Positions 46,720 to 54,669 are shown, counted from the first letter of the stretch. The stretch is DNA of 64,000 nt from Methylocapsa sp. D3K7 (GCF_029855125.1 NZ_CP123229.1:2294001-2358000), one strand, 5' to 3'. The notes: generated by a model not told the origin, from the letters alone. Made by a program: numbers and translations.

Positions 46720-46955
46720 TCGAGCCGAGGTTTCCGATTTACCAGTGGGGTCAGCGTGTGCGGGCCTTGAATGATCTTCACAACGATGGCTCTTATCCAG
46801 ATGTTCCCACAGAGGCGCTGCTGGTGAAGAGTGGTGATGGAGGCGAAATTGTCCAAGTTGGGACACATACGGACTCAAACACGCCAATTTATCTCGTTGA
46901 ATTTGGCGAACGCCTCGTTGTCGGTTGCCTGGAAGAAGAAATCGCCCCGCTCTAG
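46716..46955 (+). CDS. NifZ-family protein, second copy
   Basis: The 79-residue protein is a second NifZ-type domain in tandem: YQWGQRVRALNDLHNDGSYP, DGGEIVQVGTHTDSN and IYLVEFGERLVVGCLEEE align with the first copy. The start is a GTG at 46716 that overlaps the first copy's stop. The tandem could act as two separate proteins where some species have one longer NifZ. Confidence 0.88.
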   Translation: MIEPRFPIYQWGQRVRALNDLHNDGSYPDVPTEALLVKSGDGGEIVQVGTHTDSNTPIYLVEFGERLVVGCLEEEIAPL

Positions 46956-46994
46956 AGATCTTATGATCAAGAAGCTCCCCAATACGAGATTTAC

Positions 46995-47357
46995 ATGGTA
47001 ACGGCCGAAGTTCAAACAAAGATAAGCTTGGGGCGCTTTCCGCATCCGAACGATCTTGATCGGAAGCGTATCGAGCGCGCACTCAAGGCGCGCAAGCGAT
47101 ACCGGTATGTTGTGCCGAGCGTGCGGGCAGTCATGGGCGGCTATCTCATTGAGAGCCCATGCTGCTCGCGTAATGTCGATGCCGATGGCGGCATTATCGA
47201 TGTCGCTTTGCTTCAATATGATGGTGATCTCGGTTCATGGCAGCTCTATCAGAAAGATCACGGAAGTGAACGATGGGATCTTCATAGCACGCATGCCCGG
47301 TTGCCTGAGCTCTTGGATTTGCTGAACATCGATCCGGAACGCACATTCTGGCAATGA
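46995..47357 (+). CDS. Nif-linked protein, DUF3024-like
   Basis: The 120-residue protein has SPCCSRNVDADGGIIDVALLQ followed by WQLYQKDHG and WDLH. It resembles DUF3024-type small proteins, a weak assignment. Two adjacent cysteines (PCCS) could bind metal. It lies between nifZ copy 2 and another small nif-linked gene on the same strand. Confidence 0.6.
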   Translation: MVTAEVQTKISLGRFPHPNDLDRKRIERALKARKRYRYVVPSVRAVMGGYLIESPCCSRNVDADGGIIDVALLQYDGDLGSWQLYQKDHGSERWDLHSTHARLPELLDLLNIDPERTFWQ

Positions 47358-47399
47358 AATTGCTATGAAGAGCCCAGACACAAATAGCAGAGCAGGGCC

Positions 47400-47669
47400 A
47401 TGTCCTTAAGCGCCGATGATTTGACGCAGATCGATACGATGCTTGTAGCGACTGGCGCGGATACGCTTCTGTTTGGTGAACTGCGCCGCCGGTTTCCACA
47501 TCTTTCCTGGACGCGCTGCGATGCGTCGGATGTAACGGAAATGCCCTTCCGTGTTTATGAGCATTATGACATTCACCTTTTGGATAGCGTCGATCATTGC
47601 GCCCAGATCACGTCCGATCCAACGCGCGCGACGGGGATAATTCTCGCAAAGCGGAGTGCGGCCCGATGA
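47400..47669 (+). CDS. Small conserved nif-cluster protein
   Basis: This 89-residue protein contains ELRRRFPHLSWTRCDASDV, then YDIHLLDSVDHCAQIT and ATGIILAKR. I recall similar small proteins in nif clusters (possibly the family DUF6129), but its role is unknown. The stop overlaps the start of the DegT-like gene. Confidence 0.65.
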   Translation: MSLSADDLTQIDTMLVATGADTLLFGELRRRFPHLSWTRCDASDVTEMPFRVYEHYDIHLLDSVDHCAQITSDPTRATGIILAKRSAAR

Positions 47670-48874
47670 TCGAACTGGCGGCCGTTCAAGAGAACGTTGA
47701 CGGAGATGGCTTGATTGCCGAGGATGCCGACGCTTCTTTCATTGCGCTCTCTGATCCAGACATCACCCTGGCCGAACTTGAAGCCGTTGATGCCGTTTTG
47801 CGGTCATCGAGGCTTTCGAGTGGACCCCTTTCCGAGGCTTTCGAGGCGGCCTTCGCAGCCTATGTCGGCCGAAAATATGCGGTTGCGGTACCGAGTGGCA
47901 CGATCGGGCTTTTGATTACGCTGGCCTCTCATGGGATTGGCCCTGGTGATGAAGTGATCGCCTCACCTCATTCCTTCCGGGAAACGGCGCATGCGATCAG
48001 TCTTTCGGGCGCTAGGCCTGTGTTTGCCGACATTGACTATTGGGCTGGCACCATCGTTCCGGAAAAGGTCGAAGCGCGGATCAGCCCAAAGACGCGCGCT
48101 ATCGTCGGCTGCAACAACAACGGGCACCCGGCTGCTTGGGTTGCGTTGCGTGCCGTCGCTAAGACACATGGCTTGATTCTCATCGAGGATTCCACTGAGG
48201 CGATCGGCTCCAGATATCAAGGTGCACTGGTTGGATCCTTTGGCGACGCCGCCATTTTCGATTTCTCGCAACCCTCCCCGCTTGTTTGTGGCGAAGGAGG
48301 TATGGTTATCACGGATGACGTGGATATCGCCGTTGCATTGCGGCGGCATCGCTCTCACAGGCTGGTTGAGCGGTCTTCGGTAGTCGTCACCGGGACACCC
48401 CCCTACCAGGCTGGAATGAGCGATCTTTCGGCCGCGCTCGGCTTAGCCCAGTTGAAGCGGATCGATGAGATCCTCGAACGGCGGCGGTATATCGAGCATC
48501 TTTATTATAAGCACGTCCAATCTTTCGAGGGGATCAAGGATCCCTTCGTCGCCCCTGATGTGACGGAGATAAATTGGTTTCTCTATATCGTGCATTTGGG
48601 AACGAGATTTTCGCGATCGAGCCGTGATGCGATCATCGAGGATTTGCGTGTTGAGCAGGTCGAGGCTGCGGCTTACAGCAGTCCATTGCATTTGCAGCGG
48701 CATTACTTCGAGTTGGGCTACCGAAAAGGTGATTTCCTTGTGACGGAAAAAGTCGCGGATCGCGCCGTGGCGCTGCCATTTCATACCCATCTCACGGAAG
48801 ACCAGATTGCGTTCCTCGTCGCAACCATGAAGGACGCCTCGATCAACGTTGGGGCGGGCGCAGCAATTTACTAG
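47666..48874 (+). CDS. DegT/DnrJ/EryC1-family protein without the catalytic lysine
   Basis: The 402-residue protein has the fold-type I layout of sugar aminotransferases: SSGPLSEAFEAAFAAYVG, VAVPSGTIGLL, IEDSTEAIGS and CGEGGMVITDD. In active members a lysine lies five residues before GEGG; here that place is Ser204 (SQPSPLVCGEGG). It is therefore either a pseudo-enzyme or a PLP enzyme of another type, such as a dehydratase-like one. No sugar genes are near. The ATG at 47666 overlaps the previous stop. Confidence 0.85.
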   Translation: MIELAAVQENVDGDGLIAEDADASFIALSDPDITLAELEAVDAVLRSSRLSSGPLSEAFEAAFAAYVGRKYAVAVPSGTIGLLITLASHGIGPGDEVIASPHSFRETAHAISLSGARPVFADIDYWAGTIVPEKVEARISPKTRAIVGCNNNGHPAAWVALRAVAKTHGLILIEDSTEAIGSRYQGALVGSFGDAAIFDFSQPSPLVCGEGGMVITDDVDIAVALRRHRSHRLVERSSVVVTGTPPYQAGMSDLSAALGLAQLKRIDEILERRRYIEHLYYKHVQSFEGIKDPFVAPDVTEINWFLYIVHLGTRFSRSSRDAIIEDLRVEQVEAAAYSSPLHLQRHYFELGYRKGDFLVTEKVADRAVALPFHTHLTEDQIAFLVATMKDASINVGAGAAIY

Positions 48875-48945
48875 ACGCCGCTCTGTCTCACCTGGCTTCG
48901 CCGGAGAACCGTAGTAAGAACCGCAGAAAATAAGGAGTGCTAAAA

Positions 48946-49254
48946 ATGCCGATGATTACGATTATGCCGTCTGGTAAGACGACAGAAGCGCTGGAAGGAA
49001 CGACGCTTCTTGCTGCGATTCTAGCAGCTGAAGAGGACCTGAACCATAAGTGCGAGGGAAATGCGTCCTGTGGTACCTGCCATATCTTCGTTCACGAAGG
49101 GCGCAAGGGATTGTCGAAAATTGCCCGCGAGGAAAATGAAAAACTCGATTCCATTATCGGCGTCGGCTCGAAATCGCGCCTCGCTTGTCAGGCTAAAGTA
49201 CTAGGCACGGAAAATATCAAGGTCGAGCTGTTAGGTTTTGGCTCGGGTTTTTAG
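48946..49254 (+). CDS. 2Fe-2S ferredoxin, plant/bacterial type
   Basis: The 102-residue ferredoxin has the ligands CEGNASCGTC and a fourth cysteine in RLACQ. The spacing C-x5-C-x2-C fits adrenodoxin-like or nif-linked 2Fe-2S ferredoxins (FdxA/FdVI-like). It follows the DegT-like gene by 71 bases. A TAAGGAG ribosome site precedes the ATG at 48946; a GTG at 48937 is possible. Its role could be electron transfer in cluster assembly. Confidence 0.92.
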   Translation: MPMITIMPSGKTTEALEGTTLLAAILAAEEDLNHKCEGNASCGTCHIFVHEGRKGLSKIAREENEKLDSIIGVGSKSRLACQAKVLGTENIKVELLGFGSGF

Positions 49255-49271
49255 AGTTTATGGAGGGATCT

Positions 49272-49511
49272 ATGGAAGCCCGCGATGTCACGAGTCCTGC
49301 ATCCACCAATGTCATGATTCATGCGCGCTTCGCGCCAAACGGTACGGTTGTCGAAATCGGAGAACGCCCAGCCGCTTTGACACCGCAGGATTGGTTCAAT
49401 TTCTTGAGCGACAATGCGGGCGCCAACTATCAGGCTCTTGCTGGAGGCCGCGGTTTGTTTCGATTGACGCGGACTGAAACCGAAGCTTTGAAAGCCAGCG
49501 CCGTCACTTAG
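49272..49511 (+). CDS. Small hypothetical nif-linked protein
   Basis: The 79-residue protein shows a beta-rich first half (VMIHARFAPNGTVVEIGERP) and a helical one with TPQDWFNFLSDNAGANYQALAGGRG. I know no name for it. The ATG at 49272 is chosen over one 12 bases upstream because GGAGG lies six bases before it. It follows the ferredoxin gene by 17 bases, so it shares its transcript. Confidence 0.7.
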   Translation: MEARDVTSPASTNVMIHARFAPNGTVVEIGERPAALTPQDWFNFLSDNAGANYQALAGGRGLFRLTRTETEALKASAVT

Positions 49512-49719
49512 ACGGCTTCGTCAGCCAGCGGCCCGCCAATCATTGCTTCATTATGCAGCCCGGTTAGCGCCCCGTATTTTAAGTGATTCTCATCCGGCGA
49601 TGCGGTCGGCTCCCCGAATTTGTCGCCGCCAACGGTAGCGCTTCTGACACGCCGCTGCCATTGCATCAAACCGCCTTCGGCGTTTCAACATCGTCGAACA
49701 TCGGTGCGGAGGGATGCCG

Positions 49720-50004
49720 CTATTTTACAAAGTGCGATAAAAATAGAATGCGCTTTTCCGGCGTATCGAGTCCGCTTTCCACGCGCCATTTATTCTGGAA
49801 GAAGTAGGTTTTCACGTCGCGGGTTATTTCTTTTCCGCGTATATACCAGCGTTCGACGCCATCTGGAAAAATGACAGCCGGTCCATCATGTCGATGGACC
49901 ACATCATTGTCGAGCCAAAGCCGTGTATCGACATAAAGATAGCAGCCTGCTTTGCGCGACATATCGTCCTGATTGCGATCGTCCACGACGGTCATCCCAG
50001 TCAT
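49720..50004 (-). CDS. Hypothetical protein with HRHDGPAV motif
   Basis: This 94-residue protein carries LWLDNDVVHRHDGPAVIFPDGVERWYIRG (quoted motif pieces: HRHDGPAV, ERWYIRG). Such motifs occur in small repeat proteins related to MORN-like or phage-associated units. I cannot name a function. It converges with the 49272 gene, and the GST gene lies 112 bases upstream on the same strand. Confidence 0.6.
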   Translation of the reverse strand: MTGMTVVDDRNQDDMSRKAGCYLYVDTRLWLDNDVVHRHDGPAVIFPDGVERWYIRGKEITRDVKTYFFQNKWRVESGLDTPEKRILFLSHFVK

Positions 50005-50116
50005 TGTTTTCTCTCCATATGTCGAAATTTGTAGTGCTCCAATTTTGACATTCTCGCTTTTACCAGACGACGCGAGAAGTGTCCTTGCTGCTAAGTCTCA
50101 CTCAGCTCGATCTCGT

Positions 50117-50764
50117 TTACAGCTGCCGCTCTGCAACGCCGAGGGTGGCAAGATTGTAACCTTCCTCCTGAAGCACGCGCTGGACCGCTGGCCGAGCCAG
50201 CATCCGGCGGTAATGGGCAGCAAGGTTATCCGGCATCGGAATCTTTGTCTTATCGGCCCAGAACGAGACATAAAAGATAATGGGGTCGGCGATTGAAAAA
50301 TCTCCAACCACGTAGGATTTGTCAGCGATCGCGTTATTTAAGATTGTGAAGCCCTTTTCAATAATATCAAGGCCGAGCTGACGTACAGCTTGATGGTCGT
50401 CTGGATTGCGGGCGAATGTGTTTGTCGCAAAGATACGGGTAAAGCCCTGGCCATGAATAGTATCGACGACATACGCCATGGTTTCGAGAGCCCGCGCTTC
50501 GTCCTCCGGTATCTCCGGCCATAATTTGGCGCAGCCGTGGGTCCGCGCAAGCCAATAGGCAATGGCTGGCACTTCGGTAAGAGTGCTGCCATCCTTGCGA
50601 ACGAGCGCGGGGATCGTGGATTTAGGATTAATCGCGACATAGTCAGGCTTGAAATGGTCACCTGCTGGCAAGTTCACGATATAGACCTCGAATACCTCCT
50701 CAAGCTCTTCAAGGATGATGTGAATAGCGGTCGAACAAGAGCCAGGGGTCATGTAAAATTTCAT
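50117..50764 (-). CDS. Glutathione S-transferase
   Basis: The 215-residue protein has an N-terminal thioredoxin fold (MKFYMTPGSCSTAIH, with Cys/Ser near the active position; then NPKSTIPALV with the cis-proline) and an all-helical C-terminal domain (VVGDFSIADPI). The TPGSCS start is typical of the beta-class bacterial enzymes. It may handle electrophiles, or bind glutathione near Fe-S assembly; the substrate is unknown. A sigma54-like promoter shares DNA with the divergent one of the next gene. Confidence 0.88.
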   Translation of the reverse strand: MKFYMTPGSCSTAIHIILEELEEVFEVYIVNLPAGDHFKPDYVAINPKSTIPALVRKDGSTLTEVPAIAYWLARTHGCAKLWPEIPEDEARALETMAYVVDTIHGQGFTRIFATNTFARNPDDHQAVRQLGLDIIEKGFTILNNAIADKSYVVGDFSIADPIIFYVSFWADKTKIPMPDNLAAHYRRMLARPAVQRVLQEEGYNLATLGVAERQL

Positions 50765-50842
50765 GTAAGCTCTTTTACCCTAAACTCTAGCGCTAGCGAG
50801 CGATTTTGGTTGGCATAACAAAACCACGCTGCTCGCAATCAT

Positions 50843-50859
50843 CCGGCACGTTTAATGCA
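50843..50859 (+). promoter_or_regulatory. Sigma54 promoter for the 50955 gene
   Basis: CCGGCACGTTTAATGCA keeps GG-N10-GC and has a near-consensus -24 (CCGGCACG) and -12 (ATGCA). It lies about 95 bases upstream of the start codon. Confidence 0.5.
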
Positions 50860-50872
50860 ATTGCCGTGTCAA
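50856..50872 (-). promoter_or_regulatory. Sigma54-like element for GST, overlapping
   Basis: On the minus strand it reads TTGACACGGCAATTGCA, identical to the consensus except GA instead of GG at -24. It shares its TGCA with the plus-strand element, so the two promoters overlap. Confidence 0.35.
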
Positions 50873-50954
50873 CGGATCTGAACGAGGGCGATTGACAAAT
50901 GCGTCCTACCCTCTGTTCTGTCTACGACAAAGATCAACTACGACAGAGGAAAGC

Positions 50955-51263
50955 ATGGCATTCGATCTTAACACGGAATGGTCTGCATCCGAAGTGAGCC
51001 ACCTTTTGGGTTCGGTGGAAGACGACCGGTCTTGGCGTCTCGAAGTCACCGGAGACGGACTTGCGCAGTTGAAAGATCTCACTGTGGTACCTGACGCTGC
51101 CTACGAAGACGGATTGCACTGTTTTTTCGAGATATGGGATGCTGGCACGGACTTCGTTGGCCAAGGTGCCGCGAGCGACAGCTCACTTTGCAAGAAACTC
51201 GAACGGCTTTTACGGGAAAATTATCCGGTCCTTAAGGGTCCGAAGACTCTGAGCGCCCTTTAG
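50955..51263 (+). CDS. Hypothetical protein
   Basis: The 102-residue protein has a simple alpha/beta look: LNTEWSASEVSHLLGSVED, WRLEVTGDGLAQL, then CFFEIWDAGTDFVGQGAASD and a C-terminal helix. I do not recognise it. The ATG at 50955 follows an AGAGGAAAG ribosome site; an upstream frame extension is rejected. A sigma54-like promoter lies upstream, which suggests nif co-regulation. Confidence 0.65.
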   Translation: MAFDLNTEWSASEVSHLLGSVEDDRSWRLEVTGDGLAQLKDLTVVPDAAYEDGLHCFFEIWDAGTDFVGQGAASDSSLCKKLERLLRENYPVLKGPKTLSAL

Positions 51264-51333
51264 TTGGGGCGGGAGGTTCCAGCCGCTTACGTGCCGTTCT
51301 TTCGAGGCGGGTCGTGTTGATACGGGAGGAGGA

Positions 51334-51786
51334 ATGTCACCCAACAACATCGAGGTCTATGCCATTTGTGCCGTTAGCAATATCGAGCCAGGGGGCGCCA
51401 AAGCCTTTAGCCTTTCGCGGATCGCCGGGGCGGGAGAAAACAGACCTTTCCCGATCGTGATCGTGCGTAAAAACGCGAAGGATTTTTTTGGCTACGTCAA
51501 TGCGTGTCCGCATGAGGGAATTTGGCTCAATATCGGGTCTGGGACGTTTTTCGATACAGATAAAAAATCACTCAGATGCAGCCGGCATGGAGCTAGGTTT
51601 GAAACCGAGACGGGGATTTGCACCGATGGACCGTGCCAAGGGGCCAGCCTTGAACCTCTTGCGCTCGCAGTCATTCAAGGTGATGTCTGTCTTTGCGGCG
51701 TAGCGCTCGTCGAGGACGATGGAATTCCAGATCCGTTCGCGGAAGAACTCGATGATACGATGGAGATTATGATCCATCCAGACTAA
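51334..51786 (+). CDS. Rieske-type 2Fe-2S protein, second copy
   Basis: The 150-residue protein has the ligands CPHEG and CSRHGA and, like the copy at 26778, the motif TGICTDGPCQGASL. Both end in an acidic tail. The gene follows the 50955 gene by 70 bases, has a GGAGG site, and precedes two small genes on the same strand. It is likely a soluble electron carrier. Confidence 0.88.
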   Translation: MSPNNIEVYAICAVSNIEPGGAKAFSLSRIAGAGENRPFPIVIVRKNAKDFFGYVNACPHEGIWLNIGSGTFFDTDKKSLRCSRHGARFETETGICTDGPCQGASLEPLALAVIQGDVCLCGVALVEDDGIPDPFAEELDDTMEIMIHPD

Positions 51787-51834
51787 CGCCAGACGAGATC
51801 TACACACCGGCAGCGCACCCTCCTTGGAGATAGC

Positions 51835-52143
51835 ATGAAGAACGAAGTAAGTGAGACAGCGCGATTTTTTGTGTCTTACACTGGTATAAAATTGCCCTTC
51901 AATCTTGTTAATCCGATCGCAAAGGAAGCGCTTACCAACCGCAATACTTATATTCGCGCCTATTTCAACGAGACCGGTGCGCTCTCTTGCTTTGAAAAAA
52001 TCGTCTATGGCGAGATCGAGCTCGCCCATCGCTATGAATATTACGGCAACGGCTCGCTTAAGACAGCCGAAATTTCCACGCCTGAGGAGGAATCGCTCTT
52101 TGTGTATTTTGACGTAACTGGAGTGCGGCTTTCAGAAGGATGA
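51835..52143 (+). CDS. Small nif-linked protein (possibly DUF6156)
   Basis: The 102-residue protein has ARFFVSYTGIKLPFNLVNPI, then NTYIRAYFNETGALSCFEK and a YEYYGNGSLKTAEI stretch. I recall this pattern in small proteins of nif islands, perhaps DUF6156, but the role is unknown. It is preceded by GGAG and followed by a 56-residue gene on the same strand. Confidence 0.65.
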   Translation: MKNEVSETARFFVSYTGIKLPFNLVNPIAKEALTNRNTYIRAYFNETGALSCFEKIVYGEIELAHRYEYYGNGSLKTAEISTPEEESLFVYFDVTGVRLSEG

Positions 52144-52170
52144 GGTTGGTTCCACAAAGTTTGAGAGGCG

Positions 52171-52341
52171 ATGATGACGGTTTCGCAATTGATCGAAGCG
52201 CTGTCGCAAATGCCCACCGATGCGGTGGTCTTAATAGATAGTGGCGGCGGCTTGTCGGCGGTCTCCGCGCTTGATTTCGTCGCGGGTCACGGACCTGCGA
52301 GTCCCGCAGAAGTGATTCTGCTCCCGAATATGAATGAGTAG
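52171..52341 (+). CDS. 56-residue micro-protein
   Basis: A short frame starts with ATG ATG at 52171 after a GAGAGG ribosome site and ends with TAG at 52341. It encodes a 56-residue protein beginning MMTVSQLIEALSQMP, with VVLIDSGGG and VILLPNMNE at the end. It stands alone in its gap, on the strand of its neighbours, with even codon use. The function is unknown; it is too short to assign a family. Confidence 0.6.
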   Translation: MMTVSQLIEALSQMPTDAVVLIDSGGGLSAVSALDFVAGHGPASPAEVILLPNMNE

Positions 52342-52457
52342 CTATCCACCGCGCGCAGAGACGCAACGCGCTTGCCGCTCTCACTTCAACCATCTTTCGC
52401 TCATGAATATCGCGCCGCGTTCTAAAAACTCCTTGCGTTGGAGAATCCTCGCTTGAG

Positions 52458-52474
52458 GTGGCACGACGCAGGCA
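52458..52474 (+). promoter_or_regulatory. Sigma54-like promoter before the globin gene
   Basis: GTGGCACGACGCAGGCA has a consensus -24 box and GG-N10-GC spacing; the -12 box is AGGC. It lies 26 bases before the start codon, so the leader would be only about 15 bases. Confidence 0.4.
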
Positions 52475-52499
52475 CGCGCAAAAGCGCTTGGAGAGAAAA

Positions 52500-52928
52500 A
52501 TGACAAATGTCGATGTAGAGACCTCGATGTTCGAAAGGATCGGGGGCGCGGTGACCATCGACCGGTTGGTCGAGATCTTCTATGAAAAGATGGATGCGTT
52601 GCCTGAAGCGCAAGAAATCCGTGCCATGCACCAGGCGGATCTCAGCTCAACTAAAACCCTACTTAAGCGCTACCTTTGCGAATGGATGGGTGGCCCAAAG
52701 CTCTATTCCGCAGAGAAAGGTCATCCGCGCTTGCGCCAGCGGCATCTGGGCTTCAGGATCGGTGAGCGGGAACGTGATGCGTGGCTGGTGTGCATGAGCG
52801 GCGCGCTTGAAGAAACCGTCACGGATATGAAGGCTCGTCAAGAAATCTATGGATTGTTGGCAAAGCTCGCGGACTGGATGAGAAATCAAGCGGCCAATCC
52901 GCACGACGCGGGCGGCTCGCGCCCATGA
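52500..52928 (+). CDS. Group II truncated hemoglobin
   Basis: The 142-residue globin belongs to group II: FERIGGAVTIDRLVEIFYEKM, YLCEWMGGPKLYS, GHPRLRQRHLGFRI and ERDAWLVCM are all typical, with the proximal histidine in the HLGF segment and a tryptophan in WLVCM. Group II globins bind oxygen and NO; beside nif genes one could lower free oxygen or NO (inference). The ATG at 52500 follows a GGAGAG site. Confidence 0.93.
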   Translation: MTNVDVETSMFERIGGAVTIDRLVEIFYEKMDALPEAQEIRAMHQADLSSTKTLLKRYLCEWMGGPKLYSAEKGHPRLRQRHLGFRIGERERDAWLVCMSGALEETVTDMKARQEIYGLLAKLADWMRNQAANPHDAGGSRP

Positions 52929-52952
52929 TTCGACAGGACTGGCACGCTACTT

Positions 52953-53240
52953 TTAAAGGGGAGTTCCGAAAAAATCTTCGTCAACGCCGCCCCAGGCCTT
53001 ATGAAGCGCTAGGCCATCGCGCCATTTTGTCAACTCCATGTCATCCGCGTTGCGATGGGTAATCTTGCCCGCTGGATTTTCAGCCAGCAGATAGGTCTTC
53101 CCATTCCGGATAAATCGATTGAGATCCTTCGTATCCGTCGGGCGGACCACGCATCTTGGTAGTTCATCAATGAGGATGGTCGTGGGAAGCATTGCTAGAC
53201 CTCGACTTAACCAATTGGAAATCTCAAAGACCATCTTCAT
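52953..53240 (-). CDS. Hypothetical protein (downstream half of a pair)
   Basis: The 95-residue frame starts at 53240 (MKMVFEISN) inside the end of the next frame. It is rich in charged residues and ends VDEDFFGTPL. It may be a separate coupled gene, or the rear part of one protein split by a frameshift. I could not decide between these. No domain is recognised. Confidence 0.45.
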   Translation of the reverse strand: MKMVFEISNWLSRGLAMLPTTILIDELPRCVVRPTDTKDLNRFIRNGKTYLLAENPAGKITHRNADDMELTKWRDGLALHKAWGGVDEDFFGTPL

Positions 53241-53469
53241 TCCGGCCCCAAGGATGGGATCCGGGCACAAGCGGCGCATGAATACCTGCCTTTTCGATGG
53301 CGACCAGGCTCTTATAAAAAGTGCCTTCATGCACGAGTGTTCCGCCCTTGGTCGTGACCGCGACATATCGAGCGACCGGATCCGTTTCACACAGATAACC
53401 GCCGCCGGGATCGAGCGTGTTGCGTGCATTTCCGTCCCAATCCACAAAGAAGCCTTCCGTGACTGGCAT
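53224..53469 (-). CDS. Hypothetical protein (upstream half of a pair)
   Basis: The 81-residue frame begins MPVTEGFFVDWDGN and contains GGYLCETDPVARYVAV, EGTFYKSLVAIEKAG and a short end. It overlaps the 52953 frame by 17 bases in a different frame. I do not recognise it. The ATG at 53469 is preferred to one 39 bases upstream. Confidence 0.45.
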   Translation of the reverse strand: MPVTEGFFVDWDGNARNTLDPGGGYLCETDPVARYVAVTTKGGTLVHEGTFYKSLVAIEKAGIHAPLVPGSHPWGRNEDGL

Positions 53470-53695
53470 TCGATATCTCCATTGACGCGCTTTCTGGATC
53501 TTCCTCACCAGAGATCTAGAATATATGAGAGCAAATTTCTTGCCGTGCAGAGTTTTCAGCTAATGACTCGCGTCTTGTCGCAAAGCGGACAATCCGGCTC
53601 TTCATAAATGAAGTGCTCCCGACATCATTCACTCGCGGGAAATTATTTCCATCCGAATTGTATCTTGGCACGCATCTCTCATAGCCTTCATATGT

Positions 53696-54205
53696 ATGGC
53701 TTTTACCGGAGAAAAGGATTGGATCGTGGCTGATTTGACACAACGCGCAGCATCGCTGGAGGATTTGCGGGATATCTGGGGCTTACTGCAGCAGGTTGCA
53801 TCAGATATTCCAGCCGATCTGAGGAGCGAAGCTGAGCAGGAAAATATACTGACCGAACTCATGGCCTGCTGCACATCGGGTTTTTCGCCGATTGCAGTCG
53901 ATAAAAACAAAGCGATTGTCGGAGCACTGCTCGTGAGGCGGGACGATTTCGAATGGGGTTTTAAGAATAGCCAAGCAGTGCACATCTCTTATGCCGCGAT
54001 TGCGCCGGGGCACCGTGATCAAGGTGTTTGTGCAGCACTCGTCACGGAAATCCAAGAGCGCAAGGCGCCGGTGTACGCAAGCGTGAAAAGCGGCAATCAG
54101 TTCGGGTTCGTCGACGAGCTCATGAAACTTGGCTTTATGCATGAATGCACGGCCGCAAGCGGCTGGGGTGATCTCTATAAGTGGCAGCCTTCGCCTAGCA
54201 ACTGA
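53696..54205 (+). CDS. GNAT-family acetyltransferase-like protein
   Basis: The 169-residue protein has the GNAT layout: an N-terminal helix region RDIWGLLQQVASDIP, a strand with AIVGALLVRRDDF, the acetyl-CoA motif AIAPGHRDQGVCAALV (Q/R-x-x-G-x-A type, here RDQGVC) and a C-terminal KLGF-x-HE strand. The substrate is unknown. A GTG at 53726 after an AAAGGA site may be the true start. Confidence 0.75.
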   Translation: MAFTGEKDWIVADLTQRAASLEDLRDIWGLLQQVASDIPADLRSEAEQENILTELMACCTSGFSPIAVDKNKAIVGALLVRRDDFEWGFKNSQAVHISYAAIAPGHRDQGVCAALVTEIQERKAPVYASVKSGNQFGFVDELMKLGFMHECTAASGWGDLYKWQPSPSN

Positions 54206-54255
54206 AACCTCCTAAGTTATGCCAGGCGGAGCCGCGGCATCCGCGAGAGTTTAGA

Positions 54256-54288
54256 GGCTATGATTCGATTTTGTATCAGATCATAGCC
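54256..54288. terminator. Bidirectional terminator-like hairpin
   Basis: GGCTATGAT and ATCATAGCC pair perfectly over nine bases with a 15-base loop, between the convergent GNAT and 54352 genes. Confidence 0.5.
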
Positions 54289-54351
54289 GTTAGTTGTCGA
54301 TTTAATTTTATCAACAGTCTGAAGCGGGTTCTCGCTCTTGTGGATCACGCC

Positions 54352-54669
54352 TCAAATATCTTCCCGCAATTCCATATGTGTGAGCGCATCTTCGATGATG
54401 GCCCGGCAGTTCAGCAGGCGATGATATTCCGCTTTGTCGATAACAATCGTGTCTGGAGAGGAGCGCGGGGCCGCCGGTCCTTCGGCGGCTGCCGCAGCTT
54501 CAAATAAGGTCTTCTCAAGTTGGAATATGCGCTCGCTCGCCCTTTCAAGATAGGGGAGCGGATTCGCCTTGACGTTGGCTTCGTGCAGTGCATCCAGGCT
54601 CAAAAGTGTTGTGAAACGCCTGACGATCTGGCGATTCTTCTTACCAAAATCATGCTCGATGATGCTCAT
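54352..54669 (-). CDS. Hypothetical helical protein
   Basis: The 105-residue protein is mostly helix: LSLDALHEANVKANPLPYLERASERIFQLEKTLFEAAA (quoted piece: ASERIFQLEKTLFEA) and EYHRLLNCRAIIEDAL. It might be a coiled-coil protein; no family is recognised. It lies 44 bases after the hydrolase gene on the same strand and could share its promoter. Confidence 0.55.
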   Translation of the reverse strand: MSIIEHDFGKKNRQIVRRFTTLLSLDALHEANVKANPLPYLERASERIFQLEKTLFEAAAAAEGPAAPRSSPDTIVIDKAEYHRLLNCRAIIEDALTHMELREDI

